Below, piece by piece: positions 25,608 through 34,040 of a stretch of 64,000 nt of DNA (positions are counted from its first letter, which is position 1; every line of letters starts with the position of its first letter). The position numbers and the translations under genes are program-made. Under the pieces are notes generated by a model, which had not been told where the DNA came from, ran no database searches, and was given only the letters and a program-made list of their open reading frames with translations. Source of the stretch: Oscillospiraceae bacterium (GTDB taxonomy: Bacteria > Bacillota > Clostridia > Oscillospirales > Ruminococcaceae); assembly GCA_902363145.1 (NCBI GenBank), contig CABIZB010000001.1, forward strand, positions 806,001 through 870,000, written 5' to 3'.

Positions 25608-26387
25608 TTATTCTCCGTACTTATATGCTGTAAAGAAAAGTCTGGGGAATTTGTAGATGACCTCTCCGTTTTTCTGCATGGGAAGCTCTTCTCTGAGCCT
25701 GCTGAGGATATCTTCGCAGAATTCTGCCTGCTTATCCTCGGAAAGCACTCTGAAATAAGGTCTCAGACCCGTTCCCTTATATCATTCTATGATATCATCA
25801 TATGTTTTCATTCTGTGATAATAGACCGTTTCCCATACATTGAAATCATCGGTAAGATTGGAAAGCATATCAAAATACACCTCAGGCTCAAGAGTTTTTA
25901 TCTTCTCAACACCCTCAAAGCTGCCTTTCCACTTTTCATTGTTTTCAAGCTCCCTTACTATATCATAGATAACAAGCCTGTGGGAAAGAGGCAGCTGAAT
26001 TGCCATAACTCCCCCGTCGTTTACCATATCAAATACCTTAGGTATCAGCCTTTTATGGTTGGGTATCCATTGCAGGCAGGCGTTGGAGAAAACAACATCA
26101 TATCGCTTATCGACAGTCATATCGGGCGATATGTTCATCTGCTCAAAATGAAGCGATGTACCCTTATACTTTTCCCTTGCACTTTCAAGCATATCCTCTG
26201 AACTGTCAACGCCAAGGATATCCGCCTCGTGGAAACGGTTAAGAAGATTTTCCGTACTGTTTCCGGGGCCGCAGCCAAGGTCAATAACAGTTTTGGGAGC
26301 TGCAAGCCTTATCTGCGCCGCCAGCTCTGCAGAGGGACGTGTCCTTTCATTCCCGAACCTCATATACTGGTTACTGTCCCACTTCAT
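25608..26387 (-). pseudogene. Trans-aconitate 2-methyltransferase-like gene interrupted by in-frame UGA
   Basis: Residues 1-201 read as a Tam-like SAM methyltransferase: KWDSNQYMRFGNERTRPS at the N-terminus, motif I VIDLGCGPGNSTENLL, VFSNACLQWIPNH and YYHRMKTYDDIIE. A TGA at 25782-25784 then stops it. The same frame continues for 57 more codons (YKGTGLRPYF and beyond) to TAA at 25608-25610, and Tam enzymes have a Trp exactly there (EW.KGTGLRP). The full frame of 259 codons fits the ~250-residue family. So one base change (TGG to TGA) explains it: nonsense pseudogene, UGA read-through, or a sequence error. It lies between xylA and xylB in one direction. Confidence 0.85.
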
Positions 26388-26408
26388 AAAAGCACTCCGT
26401 TTACAGCA

Positions 26409-26431
26409 CTGCCCCTGTAAAACAGGGGCAG
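26409..26431 (-). other. GC-rich hairpin between xylA and the methyltransferase gene
   Basis: Perfect 10-bp stem CTGCCCCTGT/ACAGGGGCAG with a 3-nt loop, no U-tract on either strand. Probably an mRNA processing or stability element in the xyl transcript, not a terminator. Confidence 0.45.
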
Positions 26432-26452
26432 AAAATAAATGTGATTTTTGAA

Positions 26453-27775
26453 TTAGAGGCTGAACATAATGTTGTTGAGGATAGACTCAAGCATTTCCTG
26501 TCTGCCGCTGGTAAGAGAAGCGGTAACTTCGCCCTTTTCAAGTGCATACTTTTCAAGGTCAGCCATTGTTGCCTTGCCGCTGATGATGTCTGCGCCGATG
26601 CCTGTCTTCCAGGAAGCGTAACGATCTTCAACGAACTTGTCAATTCTGCCGTCCTCAATAAGCTTGAGAGCGATCTTGTAACCAAGTGCGAATGTATCCA
26701 TACCTGCAATGTAGCTGTGGAAGATATCCTCACGGGTGTAGGAGCCTCTTCTTGCCTTTGCATCGAAGTTGAGACCGCCGTTGGTGAAACCGCCTGCCTT
26801 GATAACTTCATACATGCAGAGAGCTGCATCATATACATTTGTGGGGAACTGGTCGGTATCCCAGCCAAGAAGAGGATCGCCCTGGTTTGCGTCGATAGAA
26901 CCGAATACGCCGTTGTCTCTTGCAACTCTCAGCTCATGCTGGAAGGTGTGCTGAGCAAGTGTAGCGTGGTTTGCTTCAATGTTCATCTTGAAATCCTTGT
27001 CAAGGCCGTACTTGCGGAGGAAGCCGAGAACAGTTGCTGTATCGAAATCATACTGGTGCTTTGTAGGCTCCTTGGGCTTAGGCTCAATGTAGAAATCGCC
27101 TGTGTAGCCGATGGAACGAGCATAGTCAACGGTCATTCTCATAAGACGAGCCATATTGTCCTGTTCAAGAGCCATATTGGTGTTGAGAAGAGTCTCATAG
27201 CCCTCACGGCCGCCCCAGAATACGTAGCCCTTACCGCCGAGCTTTACAGTAGCTTCAACAGCCTTCTTGATCTGAGCTGCTGCATATGCGAATACATCTG
27301 CGGAGGGAGATGTGCCTGCGCCGTGCATATAACGGGGGTGATCGAAGCACTTTGCTGTGCCCCAGAGAAGCTTCTTGCCTGTTTCAGCCTGCTTCTTTTC
27401 AAGGTATGCAACTACCTTGTCAAGCTCTGCGTTTGTTTCTGCAAGTGAGCCAAACTCGGGAGAAAGGTCTCTGTCGTGGAAGCAGTAGTAGTCGATAGAA
27501 AGCTTGTCCATTATCTCAAAAGCAGCGTCAACCTTTGCTATAGCTCTCTTCTCGGGGTCTGTTTCGCCCCAGGTCTTATCGGTAGTGCCGCAGCCGAACA
27601 TATCTGTTCCGTCGCCGCCCATGGTGTGCCACCAGGAAAGAGCAAACTTGAGCTGCTCTCTCATAGGCTTGCCGTTTACTACCTCATCGGGATTATAGTA
27701 CTTGAATGCAAGGGGATTTGTGCTGTCCTTGCCCTCGTAAGGGATCTTACCGATTGTAGGGAAAAATTCGCTCAT
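26453..27775 (-). CDS. xylA: Xylose isomerase (class II)
   Basis: Interconverts D-xylose and D-xylulose; metal-dependent TIM barrel, cytoplasmic. 440 residues, the usual length of the long (class II) form. [23 protein letters not shown] (catalytic His), [27 protein letters not shown] and [18 protein letters not shown] (metal ligands), then [17 protein letters not shown], are intact. Start at 27775 is decided by GGAGG 8 nt upstream; the longer frame to 27817 has none. First gene of the xyl unit, with a palindromic operator within its promoter. Confidence 0.97.
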   Translation of the reverse strand: MSEFFPTIGKIPYEGKDSTNPLAFKYYNPDEVVNGKPMREQLKFALSWWHTMGGDGTDMFGCGTTDKTWGETDPEKRAIAKVDAAFEIMDKLSIDYYCFHDRDLSPEFGSLAETNAELDKVVAYLEKKQAETGKKLLWGTAKCFDHPRYMHGAGTSPSADVFAYAAAQIKKAVEATVKLGGKGYVFWGGREGYETLLNTNMALEQDNMARLMRMTVDYARSIGYTGDFYIEPKPKEPTKHQYDFDTATVLGFLRKYGLDKDFKMNIEANHATLAQHTFQHELRVARDNGVFGSIDANQGDPLLGWDTDQFPTNVYDAALCMYEVIKAGGFTNGGLNFDAKARRGSYTREDIFHSYIAGMDTFALGYKIALKLIEDGRIDKFVEDRYASWKTGIGADIISGKATMADLEKYALEKGEVTASLTSGRQEMLESILNNIMFSL

Positions 27776-27852
27776 TTTAATTACCTCCATTATGTAAATA
27801 CAAAATTTATCATACAAATTCAGGGTGTATCTGCGCCCGAAACTTTAAGTAT

Positions 27853-27882
27853 ATTTTACTATAGTAATCGGTTACTTGTCAA
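27853..27882 (-). promoter_or_regulatory. xylA promoter
   Basis: Minus strand TTGACA (27877-27882) and TAAAAT (27853-27858) with 18-bp spacing, about 75 bp before the xylA start. Confidence 0.7.
27863..27876. promoter_or_regulatory. LacI-type operator palindrome in the xylA promoter spacer
   Basis: AGTAATCGGTTACT: five-base arms AGTAA/TTACT around a central CG, sitting between the -35 and -10 boxes where a bound repressor would block RNA polymerase. The CG-centred form is typical of LacI-family operators. No LacI-type regulator gene is next to it. Confidence 0.5.
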
Positions 27883-27969
27883 GAGGTTTTTGTAAAAATC
27901 TTATAATTTTAATGCAAATTTACTTTTATTCCCATAAAATCAAGCGGGCAAGCCGTTTTTTTGTTTTTA

Positions 27970-28326
27970 TCAGAAATCAACGGAGCCGAGCTTTGTGTAA
28001 GCCTTTCTAAGAACGTCCTTTGAAACGGGATAGATCCCGCTTGCCTTTACGGGTCTGTCGTTCTTTACGAGCCTAAAAATAACATAATTCTCCTCGTGTG
28101 CATCATCGGAATAAAACGCCGCCTCGATATATTCGTCCTTCAGAGCGTAGTAGTTCACAGGTTTTAGGGAAACAAGTTCCTCCGCCGACCTTTCCATGCC
28201 CTCGCACAGCTCGTCAAAATCGGTGAGCACATAATTCACCGTTTTGCAGCGCATTGATGCAAGACGCTTTTTCAAGGGCTGTTCGGAAGTATCCTTTTTG
28301 CGGAATAATGAAAAAAGTCCCATCAT
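27970..28326 (-). CDS. Small protein of unknown function coupled to the U32-like gene
   Basis: 118 residues, start ATGATGGG overlapping the stop of the upstream gene by 4 nt (ATGA), so translationally coupled. Basic N-terminus (GLFSLFRKKDT) then a mixed alpha/beta body; no signal peptide or transmembrane segment. I do not recognise the family. AT-rich non-coding sequence follows for ~190 bp up to the xylA promoter region. Confidence 0.7.
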   Translation of the reverse strand: MMGLFSLFRKKDTSEQPLKKRLASMRCKTVNYVLTDFDELCEGMERSAEELVSLKPVNYYALKDEYIEAAFYSDDAHEENYVIFRLVKNDRPVKASGIYPVSKDVLRKAYTKLGSVDF

Positions 28327-29237
28327 TTTCTCTCCAGCAGGTGTTTGAACATTTTCAGGCGGAGCATATCCCTGTATTCGGGCTTGACCATATAGTACAT
28401 ATAGCTTTCAAGGATATCCGCAGGGTGCATGAGCCTGCCCTCTATCTTGAAGTTCTCATATCCCATAGGAACATACTTTTCATATATCTGTTGGGGTGAA
28501 ACATGAGTTTCAAATCCTGTGGTGTCGTAAAAATCAAAGCTCATATTGGGACATGGAAATTCCTTTTGGGGAATAGGTTTAAGCGCCTGCTTTTCATTGC
28601 CGAACACCTGCAGATTATGCTCAAACTGGCGCTCGCCCAAAAATTCGTAATGCTTCTTTCTGCGCTTGCAGTGGGGTGTGCAGTATGGATTCACAAGTAT
28701 CTCTATCTTATCCTTATGCGGAAGAGTTTCCAGCTCATCAAAGCGGTTGTTCCAGTTATAGTCGAGAACTACCAGCTTATAGTCCTTTTCCAGCTCCGCA
28801 AGAAGAGCGTCTCTGTCCTCTATCTGCTTCACCGTGGAGGATATGAGAGGATAACGGGGATAATTCTTTCTTATGTAATCCTCCAGCACGGGAACATTCA
28901 CGATTATCTCGTTAAGACCGTTTTCCGCAATTCTCGTAATCATGTTGCAGAACGGGTCGGTAAGATGTATCTCCTTTATAAGAGGATTTGTAAAGGTATA
29001 TCTTATGGGAATACCCCTTGAATTGTACTGCCTGATAATAAAGTCGATGAACTCACGGCGGACCGCTCCCGTTACAGTCCTGCCGCCGTTCCATGCAGCG
29101 GGGGGAAAGCAGCCGTAGGAAGAGGCTATTTTTATATCGTCATAGAAATACTCGGGGTGCTCATTCAGTGTGTCCGCAAGATAAAGGTTCATTTTGTAAT
29201 TTCCGCAGAAATCGGGAAGATGGAATTTTATGCTCAT
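28323..29237 (-). CDS. U32 peptidase-like TIM-barrel protein
   Basis: 304 residues, no signal peptide. The core has GLNEIIVNVPVLEDYI, VVLDYNWNNRFDEL and ILVNPYCTPHCKRRKKHY. The CxxxC followed by an Arg/Lys-rich stretch and HY resembles the VNxxCxxxCxxR..H motif of peptidase U32-related proteins, some of which bind Fe-S clusters and modify RNA or cofactors. A second late Cys (FPCPNMSF) could be a further ligand. The assignment is tentative and the substrate unknown. It has its own good promoter and RBS (AAAGGAACGG) and drives the 118-residue gene. Confidence 0.6.
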   Translation of the reverse strand: MSIKFHLPDFCGNYKMNLYLADTLNEHPEYFYDDIKIASSYGCFPPAAWNGGRTVTGAVRREFIDFIIRQYNSRGIPIRYTFTNPLIKEIHLTDPFCNMITRIAENGLNEIIVNVPVLEDYIRKNYPRYPLISSTVKQIEDRDALLAELEKDYKLVVLDYNWNNRFDELETLPHKDKIEILVNPYCTPHCKRRKKHYEFLGERQFEHNLQVFGNEKQALKPIPQKEFPCPNMSFDFYDTTGFETHVSPQQIYEKYVPMGYENFKIEGRLMHPADILESYMYYMVKPEYRDMLRLKMFKHLLERK

Positions 29238-29268
29238 GTGACCGTTCCTTTCAAAGGTTTATATTTAT

Positions 29269-29297
29269 ATTTTACTCCATTTTATTCTTTCCGTCAA
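29269..29297 (-). promoter_or_regulatory. Promoter of the U32-like gene pair
   Basis: Minus strand TTGACG (29292-29297) and TAAAAT (29269-29274), spacing 17 bp, ~30 bp before the start codon. Confidence 0.65.
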
Positions 29298-29311
29298 TAG
29301 TATTGGAAAGT

Positions 29312-29347
29312 AAAATAAAAACGATGCGGGAGAAATTCCCGCACCGT
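29312..29347 (-). terminator. Terminator of the 30.6-29.4 kb gene
   Basis: ACGGTGCGGGA/TCCCGCATCGT stem, 5-nt loop, then TTTTTATT on the minus strand. Confidence 0.75.
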
Positions 29348-29381
29348 CCGATTTACATATTAAAAGAGTAATTCAAGGAGT

Positions 29382-30620
29382 TCAGTCGTTTATGGATATC
29401 TCCGAAGTGGATATCATACAGCCGTCGCCCTTTTTACTGTTGAGCATATCAAGCACTTTTTGGGGAAGAGTCGCCTTTGAAAGATTTATGACTGCTCCGT
29501 CAGTCGGCACGCCGATATCATAAAGCGTTCCCTCATCGGTAACGTTAACATTTGAGATGTTCACAACGCAGCCGTCTCCGAGCTTATTTACAAGCATTGA
29601 AAAGGCTCTTGCAGTCATCGTAATGCTGTCAAAGGAAAGTACCGCTCCGTCGATACTGCCGCCGAGGTCGAATAATTCATCATTATCGTCAGAATGAACG
29701 GTAATGTTTGAAAACTCTCGGATATCTCCGTCAGCAAGACTGCGGATAAGCTCTGCAAACTGCGTTTCGGTGAATTCGGCATTATTAACCGCTTTTTTGC
29801 TCAGCACCTTTATCTTTGAGGCAAAGTCTGTCGCCTCTTTAATATAAGATACGATATCATTGAAATGCGAAGACGAATGCTTATTCCCGGTCGGCTTATT
29901 CCAGATTGACTTTTCATCCCTAAGCTGTGCTGTACGCTCCTCACGCCACTGCTCATAGGTAAGGTCCTCAAGTCCGTCATAAGCGGAATTTTCAAGAGGA
30001 GCGAAAAATACTGCAACAGCGTGCTGTGCTATAAGGACAAAGCGCCAGTTCTCCGAGTCGCCTGTGTTGAACGGTATCTCGAAAACTCTCAGTAATCCTG
30101 TTCTGTCACGCTTGCTTATAACGGGGGCATAACGGCTCTTTCCCAGCGCAAAGGTCATTCTGTCCTCCCACGCCGAAGTAGGGTCGTCGTAGCCGTCAAG
30201 GGCATATATTTCCGCCAGTGACACCTCATCATCGGTATCGTTATGACCGCCTGTCATTGCAAAGCGGAAGATATAATCTGTGTTTTTCTCAAGCTTTTTA
30301 TCACAGAATATCTGAGTCCAGCTCCAGTCGCCTATCTCATAGGCTTCGGTATTTCCCTGAGATGTTGTGATAACGGCTCTTATGCCTGTATTGTCCTCGC
30401 AGGTCTTATCAAATCTGAACTCTCTTGCACTGAAATTTATAACATTACTCATTTTAACTTCCTCCGTTAATGTCGGAGCAGAGTCAAAGTGCAAAAGACG
30501 AATCATACAGTCTGAGACATACTCTGCCCGACCGTTTTTTACAAGTCCCCTTGCCCTTTTGGGGTAGGTAAGACCTATCTTCTGACCCGTTTCATCAGTG
30601 ACAATTACGTTTTTTCCTAT
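29382..30620 (-). CDS. Two-part protein of unknown function with C-terminal duplication and no normal start codon
   Basis: A strong ribosome site (GGAGG, 8 nt) precedes ATG at 30452, giving a 356-residue protein. The same frame is open upstream to 30638 and encodes a plausible extra domain with VIVTDETGQKIGLTYPKRA and RGLVKNGRAEYVSDC, a motif I associate with the N-terminus of clostridial hypothetical proteins. That extension has no ATG, GTG or TTG; the best placed codon is ATA at 30620, six nt after AAGGGGGAG. The C-terminal ~100 residues hold a ~50-residue duplication (LFDLGGSIDGAVLSFDS / LYDIGVPTDGAVINLSK, each ending near GDGC). The N-terminal body contains DWSWTQIFCDKKL and TDDEVSLAEIYALDG. 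No function can be given. Confidence 0.65.
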   Translation of the reverse strand: MGKNVIVTDETGQKIGLTYPKRARGLVKNGRAEYVSDCMIRLLHFDSAPTLTEEVKMSNVINFSAREFRFDKTCEDNTGIRAVITTSQGNTEAYEIGDWSWTQIFCDKKLEKNTDYIFRFAMTGGHNDTDDEVSLAEIYALDGYDDPTSAWEDRMTFALGKSRYAPVISKRDRTGLLRVFEIPFNTGDSENWRFVLIAQHAVAVFFAPLENSAYDGLEDLTYEQWREERTAQLRDEKSIWNKPTGNKHSSSHFNDIVSYIKEATDFASKIKVLSKKAVNNAEFTETQFAELIRSLADGDIREFSNITVHSDDNDELFDLGGSIDGAVLSFDSITMTARAFSMLVNKLGDGCVVNISNVNVTDEGTLYDIGVPTDGAVINLSKATLPQKVLDMLNSKKGDGCMISTSEISIND

Positions 30621-30693
30621 GGGTATCTCCCCCTTTTGTCATCATGTATTCGGTTGTGTGCTGTTTTTTGTTATGGGTGTCATCCCCGATTTA

Positions 30694-30722
30694 ATTATAA
30701 CACAGCTTCCGCCTTTTGACAA
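30694..30722 (-). promoter_or_regulatory. Promoter of the 30.6-29.4 kb gene
   Basis: Minus strand TTGTCA (30717-30722) and perfect TATAAT (30694-30699), spacing 17 bp. It lies ~75 bp upstream of the ATA codon at 30620, so the transcript would include the N-terminal extension. Confidence 0.7.
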
Positions 30723-30866
30723 CCGAGCATTTTATACAATCTTTTCGTTATATTCTGACATATCTCACAAATACATATCCTAATTATCCGCAAGTGAAAT
30801 CATATTCTCCAAAACATCTGTTACCATGAACTGCGAGAGATTTTTCATTTTGTTGGCAAAAATGTA

Positions 30867-30895
30867 TTGACAAGTGCATTTTGTTGTGATATACT
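30867..30895 (+). promoter_or_regulatory. Strong promoter of the 30-codon gene
   Basis: Perfect TTGACA (30867-30872), 17 bp, TATACT (30890-30895). The block TTGTGATATACTG (30884-30896) recurs exactly at 31173-31185 in the regulator promoter. Confidence 0.8.
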
Positions 30896-30928
30896 GCAAA
30901 CATATTATTATGAAAGGAGGCAGGCAAT

Positions 30929-31021
30929 ATGTTCGTACATCTCAATATATCAACATTCGGAACAAAATATGTGTCATCATATAAGGAAAAGCTGTTGTCT
31001 GCCGTTTTCGCAACTGTCTGA
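30929..31021 (+). CDS. 30-residue peptide gene next to the XRE-ABC exporter
   Basis: ATG at 30929 is 8 nt after a perfect AAAGGAGG (30913-30920). It is 30 codons long with stop TGA. The peptide starts MFVHLNISTFG, has a basic, polar middle (SSYKEKL) and ends in a hydrophobic SAVFATV. It has its own near-consensus promoter and is followed within 20 nt by a terminator, so it forms a complete mini-gene. No family recognised. It might be a signal or toxin-like peptide for the downstream exporter, a leader peptide, or the coding part of a small regulatory RNA. Confidence 0.6.
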   Translation: MFVHLNISTFGTKYVSSYKEKLLSAVFATV

Positions 31022-31041
31022 CAGCATACATTCGTTAAACC

Positions 31042-31080
31042 GCCGCATTTCCTGTATGTGAAGTGCGGCTTTTTTGTTTT
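31042..31080 (+). terminator. Terminator of the 30-codon gene
   Basis: GCCGCA (31042-31047) pairs with TGCGGC (31064-31069) around a 16-nt loop, then CTTTTTTGTTTTT. Confidence 0.75.
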
Positions 31081-31142
31081 TATGCGCAAATTCTACCTAA
31101 GGTTGATAAATCGGGATATATATGCCAAAAGTAGAACGATAG

Positions 31143-31161
31143 TGTAAATCAGCAATTTACA
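31143..31161. promoter_or_regulatory. Inverted repeat at the regulator promoter, possible XRE operator
   Basis: TGTAAAT-CAGCA-ATTTACA, perfect 7-bp arms, overlapping the -35 box TTTACA of the regulator promoter. The placement suits autoregulation by the XRE protein encoded just downstream. Confidence 0.5.
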
Positions 31162-31184
31162 TCAACTGCCGCTTGTGATATACT
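31156..31184 (+). promoter_or_regulatory. Promoter of the XRE-ABC exporter operon
   Basis: TTTACA (31156-31161), 17 bp, TATACT (31179-31184), ~32 bp before the ATG. It shares 13 exact bases around the -10 with the promoter at 30867-30895. Confidence 0.75.
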
Positions 31185-31215
31185 GTAGTCAAATCAAACA
31201 AAAGAGGTCTTGAAT

Positions 31216-32124
31216 ATGAACACAACATTTTCAGCACAGCTTCAGAAGCTTCGCAAGGAGCATGGCGTAACACAGGATATTCTTGCGGCTCATCTGGGTG
31301 TAAGCCCGCAGGCAGTCAGCAAGTGGGAAAACGGCAGCTATCCCGACGGCGACCTTCTTCCAAAGATCGCAGACTTTTTCGGTGTGTCGATAGATTATCT
31401 TTACGGCAGAGCAAAAGAGGATACTTCCACAGTCCAGAAGATCATTGATGAGCTGCAGAATATAGTGACAGATTCCGACAGCAGCAAGGAAGAGTTCTTT
31501 GAACAGGCGCTGAATTACGCATGGGCGATACAACTCGCTGCATGGGCATCTACCAGATCATATTATGACCGCCCGGAGCTTGACGAAAAAGATACCGTCA
31601 CCGTATCGGAAATCAGCAGCAAAGCAGGCTTTACCTATATGCGTCTTAACAAAAACCTGGAATATTATTTCCTTGTTAAGCAGCCGAAGGAGGGCCTTGC
31701 AAATTATTTGAAAGTAACCGACAAAGCAGCTGAGCTTTTTGCATTCCTCGGGGATAAAACAAACCTGAAAATACTTCAATATATGCTGACATTAAAGTGG
31801 CAGGAGGCTGTCCGTGCCAAAACCGTTGCAAAGCTTCTGGATATTCCTGTAGAAAAGGCAGAAAAATCGCTTGATTTTCTCTGTAAATTTAATGGCACAT
31901 TTTCAAAAGGCAGCATTATAAATGAGGACAATAAAAGCGACAGTATATACCGAACTTCATCTGTACTGACAATTGCACCAATAATGATAATAATATGTGC
32001 GGATATGATGATATCATCGCCAAGCTCATATCAGAATCAGATCAGCTGGGATGATGAAGCATGGTTCAAACGTGAGGATCTTTCTTTTCTGAAAAAAACA
32101 AATGATACCATAACATATGACTGA
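31216..32124 (+). CDS. XRE-family transcription regulator with C-terminal winged-helix-like region
   Basis: 302 residues. N-terminal helix-turn-helix at ~7-62: LQKLRKEHGVTQDILAAHLGVSPQAVSKWENG, with FFGVSIDYLYGR. The middle and C-terminus contain a second DNA-binding-like segment (LKILQYMLTLKWQEAVRAKTVAKLLDIPVEKAEKSL, ArsR-like), which suggests a ligand- or partner-sensing half. AAAGAGG at 31201-31207 is 8 nt before ATG at 31216; an in-frame TTG at 31210 is too close. First gene of an operon with two ABC exporter subunits, and likely its regulator. Confidence 0.87.
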   Translation: MNTTFSAQLQKLRKEHGVTQDILAAHLGVSPQAVSKWENGSYPDGDLLPKIADFFGVSIDYLYGRAKEDTSTVQKIIDELQNIVTDSDSSKEEFFEQALNYAWAIQLAAWASTRSYYDRPELDEKDTVTVSEISSKAGFTYMRLNKNLEYYFLVKQPKEGLANYLKVTDKAAELFAFLGDKTNLKILQYMLTLKWQEAVRAKTVAKLLDIPVEKAEKSLDFLCKFNGTFSKGSIINEDNKSDSIYRTSSVLTIAPIMIIICADMMISSPSSYQNQISWDDEAWFKREDLSFLKKTNDTITYD

Positions 32125-32141
32125 AAGGGGTATGATACAGA

Positions 32142-34040
32142 GTGAACCTTTTTAAACGCAATAAAAAAGATGAAAACACCGATGAATTTCACAAGGAATA
32201 CGGCGTTATAAGCAACTGCCGCTATATTTTTGAAAAATTTGTCAAATACAGGAAATCCCTTATCCTGTTTATCATCACAGGCAGTATCGCCGCAGCTTCA
32301 ATGACCTATCTGTGGAGCTTCATCGGTAAGCTTGTAATAGATATGATAGAACAGCAGGCAAGCTCCCCCGATAAGGATATAAAGCCTCTGCTGTATCTTA
32401 CGCTTATTACCTCGGCAGCTGAGCTTCTGTTCATGTGGCTCAACACCGTATCGTCTATGAAAATGAGCGTAGGCTTTACATATGTAAGGCTTATGATAAT
32501 CAAGGAGCGTATCGCAAAAACTTTGGGCATGGAGTATGAGGCTCTGGAAACTCCCGAGATGCTCGACAGGCTCCAGAAAGCCAAAAGAGCCACCGCAGGC
32601 GACTGGCAGGGCGTTCAGGGAATGATGACTTATATGCAGGTAATGGGCGTGCAGATAATATCCGTTACCATTGCAGTAGCAATCATGACCACCTTTAACC
32701 CCTGGATAATCCTTATAATAGTAGTGCTTTCCTTTGCCCAGTTCCTGTTCTTTGACTATATACGCAAAAAGGACAAAAAGGAAATGTGGGACGCTATGAT
32801 GCCCCACTGGCGCAAGCTGGAATACATGGAAAACGTTACGACCGATTTTTCCTATGCAAAGGATATCCGCCTGTTCGGTATGCAGAAATATCTGGCAAAA
32901 AAGCAGATAGACGTTTACGACGAGGAGCTTCGCCACTGGATAAAGTCCCGCCAGTACTGGATATACAACACCATTTTTGCTCACGGTATATCTCTGCTGC
33001 GGCAGCTGATAATCATAGGCTGGCTTGTTTACAGCGTGGTGTTCAACGGACTTTCCATAGGTAACTTTACACTCTATACCGCCAGTGCTGCGGCTTTCTC
33101 CAATGCCATAAACGAGATATTGCAGGCGCTGTCCGCCCTCCGTGAGAGAAGCGCACATACCGATGATTACCGCAGCTTTATGGATATTCCCTCTGTTGAT
33201 GACAAGGCACAGACTATCCCCATTCCCCCTGCGGACAAATATACCTTTGAATTTAAGAATGTTTCCTTTAAATACAGAGGTCAGGAAAAATATGCCCTGA
33301 AAAACGTGAACCTTACGCTTCATGCAGGCGAAAAGCTTGCGGTTGTGGGTCTGAACGGCGCAGGAAAGAGCACATTTATCAAGCTTTTGCTCAGGCTTTA
33401 CGATGTGACCGAGGGCTGTATCCTTATGAACGGCACCGATATCCGCAAATTTGACCGCAAGGAATACTATGAGCTTTTTGCTCCCGCTTTTCAGGACGTA
33501 ATGGTATTTGCATTCCCTGTAGCGGAAAATGTTTCCATGAAGGAACCTTTCAATACCGATAAGGCAGAGGCTGAAAAAATGCTGCGTCTTGCAGGTCTGG
33601 GCGACAAGCTCGACAAGCTGGAAAAGGGCGTTGATACCGAGCTGCTGAAAGTCCTCTATGATGACGGAGTTGACCTTTCAGGCGGCGAAAAGCAGAAGCT
33701 TGCCCTTGCAAGAGCGCTTTATAAAAAGAGTAAGATAATAGTCCTTGACGAACCTACCGCCGCACTGGACGCTCTGGCTGAATTCAGGCTTTATCAGAGC
33801 TTCAATGAGCTTGTAGGCGACCGCACGGCAGTATATATCTCCCACCGTCTTTCCTCCACTCGCTTCTGCGACAGAGTGGCAATGTTCAAGGACGGCGAAA
33901 TGGTGGAGATAGGCACTCACGACTCCCTTATGGAAGCTGACGGTGCTTATGCAGATATGTTCCGTGTTCAGGCACAATATTACGTTGAGGACAAGGACAT
34001 TTTCGATGTACCGTGTCAGGAGGTGACTTCAAATGGCTGA
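32142..34040 (+). CDS. ABC exporter subunit, membrane-NBD fusion (first of a pair), GTG start
   Basis: 632 residues: about six transmembrane helices in residues 35-330, then a nucleotide-binding domain with Walker A GLNGAGKSTFIK (~395), signature LSGGEKQKLALARAL, Walker B IIVLDEPTAALDALAEF with catalytic Glu, and switch His ISHR. Starts with GTG 14 nt after an AAAGGGG site. The next gene overlaps its last 8 nt; the two are a heterodimeric exporter by analogy with other Firmicutes pairs. Substrate (drug, peptide or lipid) unknown. Confidence 0.92.
   Translation: MNLFKRNKKDENTDEFHKEYGVISNCRYIFEKFVKYRKSLILFIITGSIAAASMTYLWSFIGKLVIDMIEQQASSPDKDIKPLLYLTLITSAAELLFMWLNTVSSMKMSVGFTYVRLMIIKERIAKTLGMEYEALETPEMLDRLQKAKRATAGDWQGVQGMMTYMQVMGVQIISVTIAVAIMTTFNPWIILIIVVLSFAQFLFFDYIRKKDKKEMWDAMMPHWRKLEYMENVTTDFSYAKDIRLFGMQKYLAKKQIDVYDEELRHWIKSRQYWIYNTIFAHGISLLRQLIIIGWLVYSVVFNGLSIGNFTLYTASAAAFSNAINEILQALSALRERSAHTDDYRSFMDIPSVDDKAQTIPIPPADKYTFEFKNVSFKYRGQEKYALKNVNLTLHAGEKLAVVGLNGAGKSTFIKLLLRLYDVTEGCILMNGTDIRKFDRKEYYELFAPAFQDVMVFAFPVAENVSMKEPFNTDKAEAEKMLRLAGLGDKLDKLEKGVDTELLKVLYDDGVDLSGGEKQKLALARALYKKSKIIVLDEPTAALDALAEFRLYQSFNELVGDRTAVYISHRLSSTRFCDRVAMFKDGEMVEIGTHDSLMEADGAYADMFRVQAQYYVEDKDIFDVPCQEVTSNG

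Noticed and set aside
25782..25784. Selenocysteine as the meaning of the in-frame UGA
   Set aside because: The residue expected at this site is Trp, and I see no convincing SECIS-type hairpin immediately after the UGA.
26409..26431. Terminator between xylA and the methyltransferase gene
   Set aside because: No U-tract on the minus strand, and the following genes fit the same transcript.
32298..33323. Long open frame antisense to the first ABC exporter gene
   Set aside because: Composition and codon pattern follow the coding strand, no ribosome site, and the sense gene has clear domains.
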